DNA of 64,000 bases from Roseateles sp049532965. GTDB taxonomy: Bacteria; Pseudomonadota; Gammaproteobacteria; Burkholderiales; Burkholderiaceae_C. The stretch covers positions 2,542,001 to 2,606,000 of the forward strand of contig NZ_CP186694.1 in the NCBI RefSeq assembly GCF_049532965.1. Direction: 5' to 3'. Position 1 is the first letter of the stretch. Each line of letters starts with the position of its first letter. Under the pieces are notes generated by a model. That model had not been told where the DNA came from and did not search any database. It worked only from the letters and a program-made list of their open reading frames with translations. Positions 52,304 through 64,000 of the stretch are shown in pieces. A program made the translations under genes and the position numbers.

Positions 52304-54121
52304 TCAGAACCACGCGTCCCGCATTTCCCGCGTGAGCGCCTCGCGCCGCGCCACCACGCCCAGCCAGGCATGGATCTTCGGCAGCTCATAGGCGAAAAAG
52401 TAGCGTTGCGCCGCACGCTTGCCCTGGGCGAAATCATCGTCACGGCCGTCCATCGCAAGCGCGACGTCCAGCCAGATCCACGCCAGCACCGTGTGGCCGA
52501 AGGCCTGCAGATACGGCGTCGCGTTGGCGAGCGCCTCTTCCGGCTCGCCGGTCGCCCAGGCCTTCTTGGTCGCGCCGCCGACGGCGGCCAGCGCCGCACC
52601 CAGCTCGTTCGCCGCCTCGGCAAAACCCGGCACCTGGCCCGCGCGCTGCGCCGTCTCGCTGATGCGCGATGCCAGCGCCATCAGCGCCTTGCCGCCGTCC
52701 ATCACCACCTTGCGGCCCAGCAGGTCCAGCGCCTGGATGCCGTGCGTGCCCTCGTGGATCATGTTCAGGCGGTTGTCGCGCCAGTACTGCTCGACCGGGA
52801 AATCGCGCGTGTAGCCGTAGCCGCCCAAGACCTGGATGGCGAGCGAGTTGGCTTCCAGGCACCACTCGCTGGGCCAGCTCTTCGCGATCGGGATCAGCAC
52901 TTCCAGCAGCAGCCTGGCGGCGGCGGCCTCATCCGGCGTGCCGGTGTGCTGCTCATCGACGAGCCGGGCGCAGAACAGCTCCAGCGCCAGCCCGCCCTCG
53001 ACGAAGCTCTTCTGCGCCAGCAGCATGCGCTTGACGTCGGCGTGCTCGATGATGGGCCGCTGCGGTTGCGACGCGTCCTTCCCCGCCGCGGTCATCGGCC
53101 GGCCCTGCGGGCGCTGGCGGGCGTACTCGAGCGAGGCCTCATAGCCGGCATAACCGAGCATCACCGCGCCCAGGCCGACACCGATGCGGGCCTCGTTCAT
53201 CATGTGGAACATGCAGCGCAGGCCCTCGCCCGGCCGGCCGACGAGGTAGCCGATCGCGCCGCGCTGTCCACGTGGCTGATGGCGCCCTTCGCCGAAATTG
53301 AGCAGGCAGTTGGTCGTGCCGCGGTAGCCGAGCTTGTGGTTCAGGCCCGCAAGCGCGACGTCGTTGCGCTCGCCGGTCAACTGGCCGTCCACGCCCACCA
53401 GGTGCTTGGGCACTATGAACAACGAGATGCCCTTGGTGCCCGGCAGCGGCCTGCCGTCGGCCCCCGGGATCTTGGCGAGCACCAGGTGGACGATGTTCTC
53501 GGTGAGCTCGTGCTCGCCGCCGGAGATCCACATCTTGTTGCCGCTGAGCCGGTAGCGCGGGCCGAGCGGATCGGCCTCGAAGTCGGCGCCGTCGGGCTCG
53601 GCCCGGGTCGCGACGTCCGACAGCGACGACCCCGCCTGCGGCTCCGACAGGCACATCGTGCCGAACCAGCGTCCGGAGAACTCGTTCATCGCGAAGACCT
53701 CGCGCTGAACCGGCGTGCCATGCGCCATCAGCAGGTTGGCATTGCCGTTGGTGAGCATCGCGTAGCCGCCCATGGCGACACTCGCCTTGCTGAAGAAGCA
53801 ATTGGCGGCCATCTCGATCACGCAGGGCAGCTGCATGCCGCCGTGCTCGGCATCCTGCGCGGCGGCCAGCATGCCCGACTCGACATAGGCCGCCAGCGCC
53901 TCGTGCGTCGCCTCGGGCAGATGGACGCGCTCGCCGTCGAAGCGCGGCTCCTGCGTGTCGGCGAGGCGGTTGAACGGCGCGAACTTCTCGCGCGCGATCC
54001 GCTCGCAGGTGTCGAGCACCGCGTCGAAGGTCTCCCGCGAGTGCTCCGAGAAGCGCTCGCGGCGGCCAAGGTCCTGCACCTTCAGCCAGTCGTAAAGCAG
54101 GAAATCCAGCGTCTGGCGCAT
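52304..54121 (-). CDS. Acyl-CoA dehydrogenase (DmdC/AcdA-like long form)
   Basis: 605 residues, the long type with an extra C-terminal helical domain. N-domain MLAAAQDAEHGGMQLPCVIE, the FAD/substrate segment MCLSEPQAGSSLSDV and GNKMWISGGEHELTENI, then EANSLAIQVLGGYGYTRDFPVEQYWRDNRL. Catalyses the first, FAD-linked step of beta-oxidation, passing electrons to ETF. The start is set at MRQTLDFLL because upstream codons overlap the thiolase end in an unlikely composition. It lies 26 bases after the thiolase gene. Confidence 0.94.
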   Translation of the reverse strand: MRQTLDFLLYDWLKVQDLGRRERFSEHSRETFDAVLDTCERIAREKFAPFNRLADTQEPRFDGERVHLPEATHEALAAYVESGMLAAAQDAEHGGMQLPCVIEMAANCFFSKASVAMGGYAMLTNGNANLLMAHGTPVQREVFAMNEFSGRWFGTMCLSEPQAGSSLSDVATRAEPDGADFEADPLGPRYRLSGNKMWISGGEHELTENIVHLVLAKIPGADGRPLPGTKGISLFIVPKHLVGVDGQLTGERNDVALAGLNHKLGYRGTTNCLLNFGEGRHQPRGQRGAIGYLVGRPGEGLRCMFHMMNEARIGVGLGAVMLGYAGYEASLEYARQRPQGRPMTAAGKDASQPQRPIIEHADVKRMLLAQKSFVEGGLALELFCARLVDEQHTGTPDEAAAARLLLEVLIPIAKSWPSEWCLEANSLAIQVLGGYGYTRDFPVEQYWRDNRLNMIHEGTHGIQALDLLGRKVVMDGGKALMALASRISETAQRAGQVPGFAEAANELGAALAAVGGATKKAWATGEPEEALANATPYLQAFGHTVLAWIWLDVALAMDGRDDDFAQGKRAAQRYFFAYELPKIHAWLGVVARREALTREMRDAWF

Positions 54122-54147
54122 GCGGACCTCGGCGTCTGAAGGAAGGG

Positions 54148-55323
54148 TCAGAGGACTTCGAAGACGCCGGCCGCGCCCATGCCGCCACCGATGCACATCG
54201 TCACGCAGACGCGCCTGGCGCCGCGGCGCTTGCCTTCGATCAGCGCGTGACCGGTCAGCCGCTGGCCCGACACGCCGTACGGGTGGCCGATCGCGATCGC
54301 ACCGCCATTGACGTTCAACCGATCCATCGGGATGCCCAGCGTGTCCGCGCAGTACAGCACCTGCACGGCGAAGGCCTCGTTGAGCTCCCACAGGTCGATG
54401 TCGGAGACCTTCAGCCCCAGGCGCTTGAGCACCTTGGGCACGGCGAAGACCGGACCGATGCCCATCTCGTCAGGCTCGCAGCCCGCGACCGCGAAGCCGA
54501 GGAAACGGCCCAGCGGCTTCAGGCCCTTCTTTTCGGCATAGGACTCGCTCACGATCGCGCAGGCGCCCGCGCCGTCGCTGAACTGGCTGGCGTTGCCCGC
54601 CGTCACCACGCCGCCCGGCAGCGCTGTGCGGATGTCCTTGATGCTCTCGTAGGTGGTGCCGACGCGCAGGCCCTCGTCGACGCTGACGGTGACCTCCTTG
54701 GTCACCATCCCGCGCACCTTGTCGGCGACACCCGCCATCACGGTGATCGGCACGATCTCGGCGTTGAACAGCCCTTCCGCCTGCGCCGCGCAGGCCTTCT
54801 GCTGGCTGGCCGCGCCGTAGCGGTCCATGCGCTCCTTCGGGATCTTGTAGCGCTGCGCGACGTTCTCTGCCGTCTGCAGCATGGACCAGTAGATCTCCGG
54901 CTTGTGCGCCGACAGCCAGCTCTCATGGCCCATGTGGCGGTTGGCCTCGTTCTGCACGCAGGAGATGCTCTCCACGCCGCCGGCGATGAACACGTCGCCC
55001 TCGCCCGCGATGATGCGCTGCGACGCGGTCGCGATGGTCTGCAGGCCGCTGGAGCAGAACCGGTTGATGGTCTGCCCCGAGACGCTCACCGGCAGGCCCG
55101 CGCGCAGCGCGATCTGGCGCGCGATGTTGCCGCCGGTGGCGCCTTCGGGCGTGGCGCAGCCCATCAGCACGTCCTCGACCTCGCCGCCCTCGATGCCGGC
55201 GCGTTCCAGCGCCGCGCGCACCACGTGGCCGCCCAGCGTCGCGCCGTGGGTCATGTTGAACGAGCCCTTCCAGCTCTTGGCGAGCGGGGTACGGGCCGTG
55301 GAAACGATCAATGCCTTGCTCAT
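54148..55323 (-). CDS. fadA: Acetyl-CoA C-acyltransferase (thiolase)
   Basis: 391 residues. Nucleophile Cys90 in NRFCSSGLQ, His in AIGHPYGVSGQRL, and the second Cys in CVTMCIGGGMGAAG. It cleaves 3-ketoacyl-CoA to acetyl-CoA and a shortened acyl-CoA, the last step of beta-oxidation. It lies 27 bases after the multifunctional hydratase/dehydrogenase gene, giving a fadB-fadA-like pair; the symbol is by function and context rather than proven orthology. Confidence 0.94.
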   Translation of the reverse strand: MSKALIVSTARTPLAKSWKGSFNMTHGATLGGHVVRAALERAGIEGGEVEDVLMGCATPEGATGGNIARQIALRAGLPVSVSGQTINRFCSSGLQTIATASQRIIAGEGDVFIAGGVESISCVQNEANRHMGHESWLSAHKPEIYWSMLQTAENVAQRYKIPKERMDRYGAASQQKACAAQAEGLFNAEIVPITVMAGVADKVRGMVTKEVTVSVDEGLRVGTTYESIKDIRTALPGGVVTAGNASQFSDGAGACAIVSESYAEKKGLKPLGRFLGFAVAGCEPDEMGIGPVFAVPKVLKRLGLKVSDIDLWELNEAFAVQVLYCADTLGIPMDRLNVNGGAIAIGHPYGVSGQRLTGHALIEGKRRGARRVCVTMCIGGGMGAAGVFEVL

Positions 55324-55350
55324 GTCTTGCTCCTGTTCCTGGTCCGCGGG

Positions 55351-57447
55351 TCAGTCGTTGAAGCCCTTGCCCTGATCGGCCAGGCGCTGCAGCAACGGGG
55401 CGGGCTGCCAGAACTTCGCATCGTCATGCGGGTTGCGCGCGAAGCGCTTCATCGCCTGCACGACGTTGTAGAGACCGACCGTGTCGGCGTAGCACATCGG
55501 GCCGCCGCGCCACAGCGGGAAGCCGTAGCCGGTCAGGTAGACCATGTCGATGTCGGAGGCGCGCAGCGCGATGCCTTCCTCCAGGATGCGCGCGCCCTCG
55601 TTGACCAGCGCGTAGACCAGGCGGTGCACGATCTCCTCGTCGGCGATCTTGCGCGGCGTGATGCCCAGCGCCGAGCGATGCATGTCGATCATCTCGAGCA
55701 CCGTCCTGGACGGGATGGCGTCGCGCTTGCCCGGCTGGTAGTCGTACCAGCCCGCGCCGGTCTTCTGGCCGAAGCGGCCCATCTCGCACAGCAGGTCGGC
55801 GGTCCTGGAATAGCGCAGGTCCGGCTTCTCCTGGTAGCGCCGCTTGCGGATGTACCAGCCCACGTCGTTGCCGGCGAGGTCGCCCATGCGGAACGGCCCC
55901 ATCGCGAAGCCGAAACGCTCCATCGCCTTGTCCACCTGCTGCGGCGTGCAGCCCTCTTCCAGCAGGAAGCCGGCCTGGCGGCTGTACTGCTCGATCATGC
56001 GGTTGCCGATGAAGCCGTCGCAGACGCCGGAGACCACGCAGGTCTTGCGGATCTTCTTGCCCAGCGCCATCACCGTCGCGAGCACGTCCTTGGCGGTGGC
56101 CTCGCCGCGCACGACCTCCAGCAGCTTCATCACGTTGGCGGGGCTGAAGAAATGCGTGCCGACCACGTCCTGCGGCCGCTTCGTGAAGGACGCGATCTTG
56201 TTGACGTCCAGCGTGGAGGTGTTGGAGGCCAGGATCGCGCCCGGCTTCATGACCTCATCCAGTTGCTTGAACACCTGCTCCTTGACGCCGATGTCCTCGA
56301 AGACCGCCTCGATGACCAGGTCCGCGCCGCCGATGTCGCCGTAGTTCAGCGTGGTGTCGAGCAGGCTCATGCGCTGGGCATACCGGTCTTCCTTGAGCTT
56401 GCCCTTCTTGACCTGCGCCTCGTAGTTCTTGCGGATGGTGGCGACGCCACGATCCAGCGCCTCCTGCTTCATCTCCAGGATGACGACCGGGATGCCGGCG
56501 TTCAGGAAGTTCATCGCGATGCCGCCACCCATCGTGCCAGCGCCGATGATGGCCACGCGCTCGATCCGGCGCAGCGGCGTGTCCTCGGGCACGTCCGGGA
56601 TCTTGGACGCGGCGCGCTCGGCGAAGAACGCATGGCGCAGCGCCCTGGATTCGGGCGTCAGCATCAGGTGCGTGAAGGCCTCGCGCTCGGCGCGCAGGCC
56701 GTCCTCGAACTTCATCGTCACCGCGTTGGCGACGGTCTCCACGCACTGCAGCGGCGCGGGGAAGTTCTTGCTCATCGCGCCCACGGTGTTGCGCGCGAAC
56801 TGGAAGAAGGCCTGGGCTTCGGGATGCTGGGCCTTGATGTCGCGCACGCGCGGCAGCGGGCGCTTGTCGGCGATGTCCATCGCGAACTGGACGGCGCCAT
56901 CGATCACGTCGCCGTCGATGATCTTCTGGAACAGCACCTGGCCCGGCACCTGGGCCAGCAGTTCGCTGTTGACCGGCTCGCCGCTGACGATCATGTTCAG
57001 CGCCGGCTCGACGCCGAGCGCGCGCGGCAGGCGCTGCGTGCCGCCGGCGCCGGGCAGCAGGCCCAGCTTCACCTCGGGCAGCGCGATCTTGGCGCCGGGC
57101 GCGGTGACGCGGTAGTGGCACCCCAGCGCCAGTTCCAGGCCGCCGCCCATCGCGACGCTGTGGATCGCGGCGACGACCGGCTTGGTGCAGGCCTCGACGC
57201 GGTTGATCAGCGAGCCCAGGTTGGGTTCGGCCAACGCCTTTGGGGAGCCGAACTCGCGGATGTCGGCGCCGCCGGAGAAGGCCTTGCCCGCGCCAGTGAT
57301 CACGATGGCCTTGATGGCGGGATCGTTCTCCGCCTGCTCGACGCCTTCGGCGATGGCGAGCCGCGTGGCATGGCCCAGGCCGTTGACGGGGGGATTGTTG
57401 AGCGTGATCACCGCGACCTGGCCGCGGACTTCGTAGCTGGCACCCAT
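55351..57447 (-). CDS. Bifunctional enoyl-CoA hydratase / 3-hydroxyacyl-CoA dehydrogenase
   Basis: 698 residues, similar to FadB/FadJ. The hydratase domain (1-190) has GAGKAFSGGADIREFG and LPEVKLGLLPGAGGTQRLPRA with its active-site Glu. The NAD-binding dehydrogenase domain starts near 298 with VAIIGAGTMGGGIAMNFLNAG; DVVGTHFFSPANVM and GFIGNRMIEQYSRQAG follow, and a C-terminal domain repeat completes it. It performs hydration and oxidation of enoyl-CoA. It heads the operon with thiolase, acyl-CoA dehydrogenase, SDR and thioesterase. In a typical set a TetR/PsrA-type regulator would be expected nearby but is not in the window. Confidence 0.94.
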   Translation of the reverse strand: MGASYEVRGQVAVITLNNPPVNGLGHATRLAIAEGVEQAENDPAIKAIVITGAGKAFSGGADIREFGSPKALAEPNLGSLINRVEACTKPVVAAIHSVAMGGGLELALGCHYRVTAPGAKIALPEVKLGLLPGAGGTQRLPRALGVEPALNMIVSGEPVNSELLAQVPGQVLFQKIIDGDVIDGAVQFAMDIADKRPLPRVRDIKAQHPEAQAFFQFARNTVGAMSKNFPAPLQCVETVANAVTMKFEDGLRAEREAFTHLMLTPESRALRHAFFAERAASKIPDVPEDTPLRRIERVAIIGAGTMGGGIAMNFLNAGIPVVILEMKQEALDRGVATIRKNYEAQVKKGKLKEDRYAQRMSLLDTTLNYGDIGGADLVIEAVFEDIGVKEQVFKQLDEVMKPGAILASNTSTLDVNKIASFTKRPQDVVGTHFFSPANVMKLLEVVRGEATAKDVLATVMALGKKIRKTCVVSGVCDGFIGNRMIEQYSRQAGFLLEEGCTPQQVDKAMERFGFAMGPFRMGDLAGNDVGWYIRKRRYQEKPDLRYSRTADLLCEMGRFGQKTGAGWYDYQPGKRDAIPSRTVLEMIDMHRSALGITPRKIADEEIVHRLVYALVNEGARILEEGIALRASDIDMVYLTGYGFPLWRGGPMCYADTVGLYNVVQAMKRFARNPHDDAKFWQPAPLLQRLADQGKGFND

Positions 57448-57591
57448 GTGTGTTCCTTCCAGTGGGGGGAAACGCCTCGCCGCCGATCCCGTGTCTCCCC
57501 GGGCGCCGGTTGCGAAAAGAACGATCGTTCGATTCTAGGCAGCGCCAGGGCACGGGGCTTGTCTCTGCTGTGACAGGGCGTCACCGGAGAC

Positions 57592-57678
57592 GTGCTGGAG
57601 GAGTGCTGGAGGAGTGCTGGAGGAGTGCTGGAGGAGCGGAGCCCGGACCGAGCCGAGCCGAGCCGAGCCGAGCCGAGC
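57592..57678. repeat. Two adjacent tandem repeat arrays (11-bp x4 and 5-bp x6)
   Basis: Four exact copies of GTGCTGGAGGA at 57592-57635, then six copies of CGAGC at 57649-57678. They lie between the beta-oxidation operon start and the end of a membrane-protein gene. Such arrays change length by slippage. Confidence 0.9.
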
Positions 57679-57685
57679 CGGGGCA

Positions 57686-58195
57686 TCAGTCCGTCTTGTC
57701 CCACTGCGTCGGCATGAAGCCGCGCGAACGGGGGCCGTCGTCGTCCTGGATCTGCGTGGGAGCGAAGTCGCCGTCGGCCGCGCGATCGCGCGCCCGCTCG
57801 GGATGGGATGAGGTCACGGCGGCGTCAATGCGCCGCGGCCTGTCGATCGGCCGGAAGCCCGCCAGCGGCGATGGAGCCGTCACCGGCGGACAGCTTTCCA
57901 GCGGCAGGATCGATTCGGGGCCCTCGGCCCATTCGCTCGATCCTGTCGACGCCAACTTGCGCCGCAAGCGCTCCACCGTCAGCCGCAGTTCACCCTGCTC
58001 GAGTTGAAGCCGCTCGATCTGCCGGCGCGCCTGGCTCGTCTGTTCGCCGAGCAGCAATCGCGACGACTCGATCCGGTCGATCAAGTGCCGCGCCCGTCGC
58101 AGCCTCTTCCACCACCAGCCGCTCGCGGCCGCCCCGCCCAGCAGCAGCCCGGCGAGCACTCCCACAACGATCATCCAGGGCTGCACCGAACTCAT
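57686..58195 (-). CDS. Membrane-anchored coiled-coil protein ending in paired FxPTQ motifs (1)
   Basis: 169 residues. One N-terminal membrane helix (WMIVVGVLAGLLLGGAAASG), then a basic stretch and a long coiled coil (about 35-80: RRQIERLQLEQGELRLTVER). A disordered Pro-rich region follows. The end carries DGDFAPTQIQDDDG and RGFMPTQWD, two F[AM]PTQ motifs about 17 residues apart. It is a paralogue of the next gene upstream, with the same architecture. The start MSSVQPW is chosen because it directly precedes the helix. Family not recognised; Thr-Gln motifs can be FHA-domain targets after phosphorylation, but that is speculation. Confidence 0.65.
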   Translation of the reverse strand: MSSVQPWMIVVGVLAGLLLGGAAASGWWWKRLRRARHLIDRIESSRLLLGEQTSQARRQIERLQLEQGELRLTVERLRRKLASTGSSEWAEGPESILPLESCPPVTAPSPLAGFRPIDRPRRIDAAVTSSHPERARDRAADGDFAPTQIQDDDGPRSRGFMPTQWDKTD

Positions 58196-58330
58196 CACCC
58201 ACTCCGTGTTCTTCTGTCCTGCGGCCAATGTAGTGCGACGCCCTCGCGACGCGACCTGATGAGCCACCCGGATCAGGGGACGGCGCCACGCGCCGGAGGG
58301 ACCTCAAACGTGGGGGTGGCGATGTCGGGA

Positions 58331-58825
58331 TCAGTACGGCGGATCGATCTGCGTCGGCAGGAAACCGAACGGCACGTCGTCCTCGTCCTCGTCGGCCTGC
58401 GTGGGCGCGAAGCCGCCAGCGGCCACCGCGGCCCGGGCGCGATCGGCCCGGGCGCGATCGGCGACTGACGCGGCGGGGCGGGGCTCAGGCGCGGGGATTT
58501 CCATCAGTGGCGCGTGCGCGCTGATCGGCGCCCAGCTCGACGTGCTCCACGCCTCGACCTCCCGCCGGGCCGCCGCCAGTTGCTCCTTGCGCCGCAGATG
58601 CTCGACCGTCTGGCGCAGCTCGACCAGTTCGGGCTGCAACTGCTCGATCTGCCGGCGTGCGTGGGAGACCTGTTCGGCGAGTTGCCGACGCGCGACTTCG
58701 AGCTGCTGAATGAGGGCGTGTGCCCGCTGCAGCTTGTGCCACCGCCACGCGCTCGTGGCTGCCCCGCACAGTCCCACACTGGCCAGCGCGCTGGCCACGG
58801 CCATCAATGGCTGCTCCAGATTCAT
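58331..58825 (-). CDS. Membrane-anchored coiled-coil protein ending in paired FxPTQ motifs (2)
   Basis: 164 residues with the same layout as its neighbour: short N-terminal hydrophobic helix (LMAVASALASVGLCGAATSA), coiled coil (LAEQVSHARRQIEQLQPELV), an Ala/Pro-rich linker, and the tail GGFAPTQADEDED then GFLPTQIDPPY. The two proteins align at HARRQIEQL/QARRQIERL and at both FxPTQ motifs, so the pair arose by duplication. The start is the ATG at 58825, before MNLEQPL. Unknown function; probably a structural or scaffold protein at the inner membrane with its tail in the cytoplasm. Confidence 0.65.
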   Translation of the reverse strand: MNLEQPLMAVASALASVGLCGAATSAWRWHKLQRAHALIQQLEVARRQLAEQVSHARRQIEQLQPELVELRQTVEHLRRKEQLAAARREVEAWSTSSWAPISAHAPLMEIPAPEPRPAASVADRARADRARAAVAAGGFAPTQADEDEDDVPFGFLPTQIDPPY

Positions 58826-59073
58826 GGTCGATCCCTCGCTCCTCAACGTTCTGCAGAAGCAATGTACCGGGTCGCGGGGCGGTCATCGCACGGGAATTGG
58901 GACTATTTCTCCAGAGGATGGATTTCCGTGGTCGCGGTGATTGGCACGTTGGAAAACAGTGGTCATCCCATCAAGGAAAGACAGGAAAGACAGTGGTTTC
59001 GCAAATGGCGATGGCACGCGCACCCTGCTGACCGACTGAGCCGTGATCCCCACGACATCCCTGCGAGTGCTCC

Positions 59074-60960
<1,887 letters not shown>

Positions 60961-60976
60961 GTGTTCATGAACAGCG

Positions 60977-61740
60977 TCAGACCTCCAGCCACTCCTTCCG
61001 GATGTAGGCATTCGCCCGCAGGTCCGCGGGCGAGCCTTCGAACACGATGCGGCCGTGGCCCATCACATAGCAGCGCTCGCTGATCTCCAGCGCGATCGCC
61101 AGCTTCTGCTCGACCAGCAGCACCGACACGCCGCGCCGCTTCAGCGCCTTGAGGTACTCGGCGACCAGCTCGACGATCTTGGGGGCGAGGCCCTCGGTCG
61201 GCTCGTCGATCATGATCAGGTCCGGATCGCCCATCAGCGTGCGGCACAGCGTCAGCATCTGCTGCTCGCCGCCCGACAGCACGCCCGCCTCGGTGTGCTG
61301 CCGTTCCTTGAGCCGCGGGAACATCGTGTACATGTCGTCGAAGCTCCAACGCGGCTTCGCGCCGCCCCGGCGTCCGCCCTTCTCGCCCAGCATCAGGTTC
61401 TGATGCACGGTGAGCTTGGGAAAGATGTCGCGGTTCTCCGGCACGTAGCCGATGCCCCGATGCGCGATCTCATAGGCCTTGCGGCCGAGCAGCTCCTGCC
61501 CGCCCCAGGCGATCGAGCCGGTGCCGTCGACCTGGCCCATGATCGTCTTCACCGTCGTCGAGCGCCCCGAGCCGTTGCGCCCCAGCAGGCTGACGATCTC
61601 GCCGGGCCGGACCTCCATCGTCACGCCATGCAGCACATGGCTCTTGCCGTAGAAGGCGTGGACGTTGTCCAGCCGCAGCAGCCGGCTGCCGCTCGCCGGC
61701 TCGTTGCCGGCCGTGCGGGTCGTGTCGTTCATCACCGCGT

Positions 61741-61744
<4 letters not shown>
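60977..61744 (-). CDS. livF: Branched-chain amino-acid ABC transporter ATP-binding protein LivF
   Basis: 255 residues. The ABC signature is LSGGEQQMLTLCRTL and Walker B LIMIDEPTEGLAP. The Walker A loop reads GRNGSGRST (55-63): the normally invariant Lys is Arg61. I recall similar loops in LivF proteins of other Burkholderiales, so the change may be tolerated. The ATG overlaps the livG stop in an ATGA. It is the last gene of the livH-livM-livG-livF order and energises uptake of branched-chain amino acids or related compounds. Confidence 0.92.
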
Positions 61745-62528
<784 letters not shown>

Positions 62529-62532
<4 letters not shown>

Positions 62533-63929
62533 AGGCTTTCCCTCCGCTTGATCTCGTGCTCGATCTCCTCCTGCGCCTTGTCCCACTCGGCGCGGAACTG
62601 TCGGCGCAGCAGCTCGAAGAGCACCAGCCCGGTCGCCAGCACCAGGCCGGCGCCGAACCACGACTCGACACTGCCCGCATCGAGCGCCACGCCCAGGTAG
62701 CGCATCTTCGGCCCGAGCGCTTCGTTGAGCTGCAGGTGATAGAGCATCTCCACCATCGCCGAGCCGCCCAGCAGCATCGTCACGGCGGCGCCCGCCAGCC
62801 CGAGGTATGAGGGCCAGAGCGGCCGCAGCTTGCCGAAGGCGGCGAGCCGCAGGTTCATCATGATCAGCGACGCGATGCCGCCCGGCGCGTACATCACCAT
62901 GAACAGGAACACCAGGCCCAGGTACAGCAGCCAGGCCTTGGTCAGCTCCGACAGCAGCACCAGCGCGACCACCATCAGCACCGCGCCGATGATCGGCCCG
63001 AAGAAGAAGGTGGCGCCGCCGAGGAAGGTGAACAGCAGGTAGGCGCCGGAGCGCGCCGCGCCGACGACCTCGGCGGTGACGATCTCGAAGTTCAGCGCCG
63101 ACAGGCCGCCCGACACGCCAGCGAAGAAGCCGGCGATCAGGAACGCGAGGAAGCGCACCCACTGCGTGTCGTAGCCGATGAACTCCACGCGCTCCGGGTT
63201 GTCGCGCACCGCGTTGAGCATGCGCCCGAGTGGCGTGCGCGTGAACGCGTACAGCAGCGCGGTGCACACGAAGGCGTAGACGGCGATCAGGTAGTACACC
63301 TGGATCTGCGGTCCGAAACTGACGCCCCACACCGCCTTGCCGACGACCCGGTTGGAGGAGATGCCGCCCTCCCCGCCGAAGAACTCCGGCAGCATCAGCG
63401 ACATCGACCAGATCAGCTCGCCCAGCCCGAGCGTGATCATCGCGAAGGGCGTGCCGGACTTCTTCGTCGAGACATAGCCGAACAGCGCCGCGAAGAAGAG
63501 CCCCGCGAGGCCACCGACGATCGGGACCAGGCTGACCGGCAGCGCCAGTTGCCCCGCGCCGACGACGTTGAGCGTGTGGATCGCCAGGTAGGCCCCGAGC
63601 CCGGTGTAGACCGCGTGGCCGAAGCTCAGCATGCCGCCCTGCCCCAGCAGCAGGTTGTAGGACAGGCAGGCGATGATCGCGATGCCCATCTGGGACAGCA
63701 TGGTCTGCGCCAGGCTGCTGCTCCACATCAGCGGCGCGACCAGCAGGATCAGCGCATAGAAGCCCCAGATCAGCCAGCGCCCGACGTTGTAGGGCTTGAA
63801 GTGGAAGGTCTCTCCGCGGCGCGCGCGCGCGCGGGCCCCGCCCGCCGCGGCCGGCGGCAGCGGGGTGCCGGCGGCGGGCAGCGGCGAGGCGGTGGAGGGC
63901 GTCGACGAGGAAGACATGACGGCGGCCAT
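62529..63929 (-). CDS. livM: Branched-chain amino-acid ABC transporter permease LivM
   Basis: 466 residues, longer than E. coli LivM (425). An N-terminal Ala/Pro/Ser-rich cytoplasmic tail of about 35 residues precedes the membrane part. Signature segments are LLLGQGGMLSFGHAVYTGLGAYLA and GRMLNAVRDNPERVEFIGYD, the cytoplasmic loop contacting the ATPases. An extra domain of about 100 residues lies near the C-terminus, between membrane helices. The ATG is three bases after the livH stop; a second ATG four codons in is possible. Confidence 0.93.
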
Positions 63930-63932
63930 CGG

Positions 63933-64000
63933 TCAGCCCTCCCGCGTGCCGAGCAGGCCCTTGGGCCGGAAGATGAGGATCAGGACCATCAGCAGGTAGG
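63933..64000 (-). CDS. livH: Branched-chain amino-acid ABC transporter permease LivH, C-terminal end
   Basis: The last 22 codons before the stop at 63933 read YLLMVLILIFRPKGLLGTREG, the usual C-terminus of LivH-type permeases. The rest lies beyond the window. It completes the livH-livM-livG-livF order. Confidence 0.85.
   Translation of the reverse strand, partial: YLLMVLILIFRPKGLLGTREG

Noticed and set aside
54247..57573. 1108-codon plus-strand frame opposite thiolase and hydratase/dehydrogenase
   Set aside because: Antisense shadow of clear beta-oxidation enzymes.
57592..57678. CRISPR array
   Set aside because: The units are contiguous 11- and 5-bp repeats without spacers; no cas genes are present.

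Overview
The window is high-GC DNA from a betaproteobacterium. The block thrS-infC-rpmI-rplT-pheS-pheT-ihfA-merR followed by tRNA-Pro(GGG), the four-gene Mla-type lipid transporter and the Liv amino-acid transporter point to Burkholderiales, probably the Roseateles/Mitsuaria/Rhizobacter group. This placement is inferred from gene order and protein flavour, not from a database search.

Layout. 1-3.2 kb: end of a FemAB-like acyltransferase gene, a phosphatase-like protein with a Ser in place of the catalytic Cys, and a family-4 glycosyltransferase. 3.3-7.6 kb: soluble pyrophosphatase, proton-pumping pyrophosphatase and a J-domain protein, then a cluster of REP-like hairpins. 7.9-11.5 kb: four overlapping genes for an MCE/Mla lipid transporter. 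11.7-19.7 kb: tRNA-Pro and the conserved translation block, with infC starting at ATC and a terminator-like hairpin in the thrS leader. 19.9-27.5 kb: patatin-like lipase, TonB-dependent receptor, Tex and an AidB-like acyl-CoA dehydrogenase. 27.9-31.3 kb: two secreted metallopeptidases (M4, M28), both with a C-terminal PPC domain.

Accessory island, about 31.4-44.7 kb. A two-gene Rhs (YD-repeat) system on the minus strand is followed by its tip and immunity gene. Next come a displaced toxin tip with a possible L,D-transpeptidase motif and a periplasmic partner, and a second, orphan Rhs core carrying another tip and immunity gene. Beyond these lie two IS3-family transposase remnants meeting at abutted inverted repeats, and a run of small AT-richer genes (three membrane proteins, a DUF1493 protein and a frameshifted gene) that look like a store of old immunity genes. 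Dispersed repeats mark the cassette edges. A Fic-family protein that lost its catalytic core lies at the upstream edge.

44.8-57.4 kb: oxidoreductases, a GST-like protein and GNAT enzyme, then a thioesterase, SDR and a fatty-acid beta-oxidation set (acyl-CoA dehydrogenase, thiolase, hydratase/3-hydroxyacyl-CoA dehydrogenase). 57.6-58.8 kb: two paralogous membrane-anchored coiled-coil proteins, each ending in a doubled FxPTQ motif. 61-64 kb: branched-chain amino-acid transporter genes livF, livG, livM and the end of livH.

The strongest unexpected signal is three solitary proteins resembling effectors delivered into eukaryotic cells: a YopH-like pseudophosphatase (558-1655), a protein with three tandem Tyr-Asp-Val-Pro repeats, one reading EPIYDVP (49729-50964), and an LRR-less NEL-type E3 ubiquitin ligase candidate (59074-60960). 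No secretion apparatus is encoded here, so their delivery is a hypothesis.
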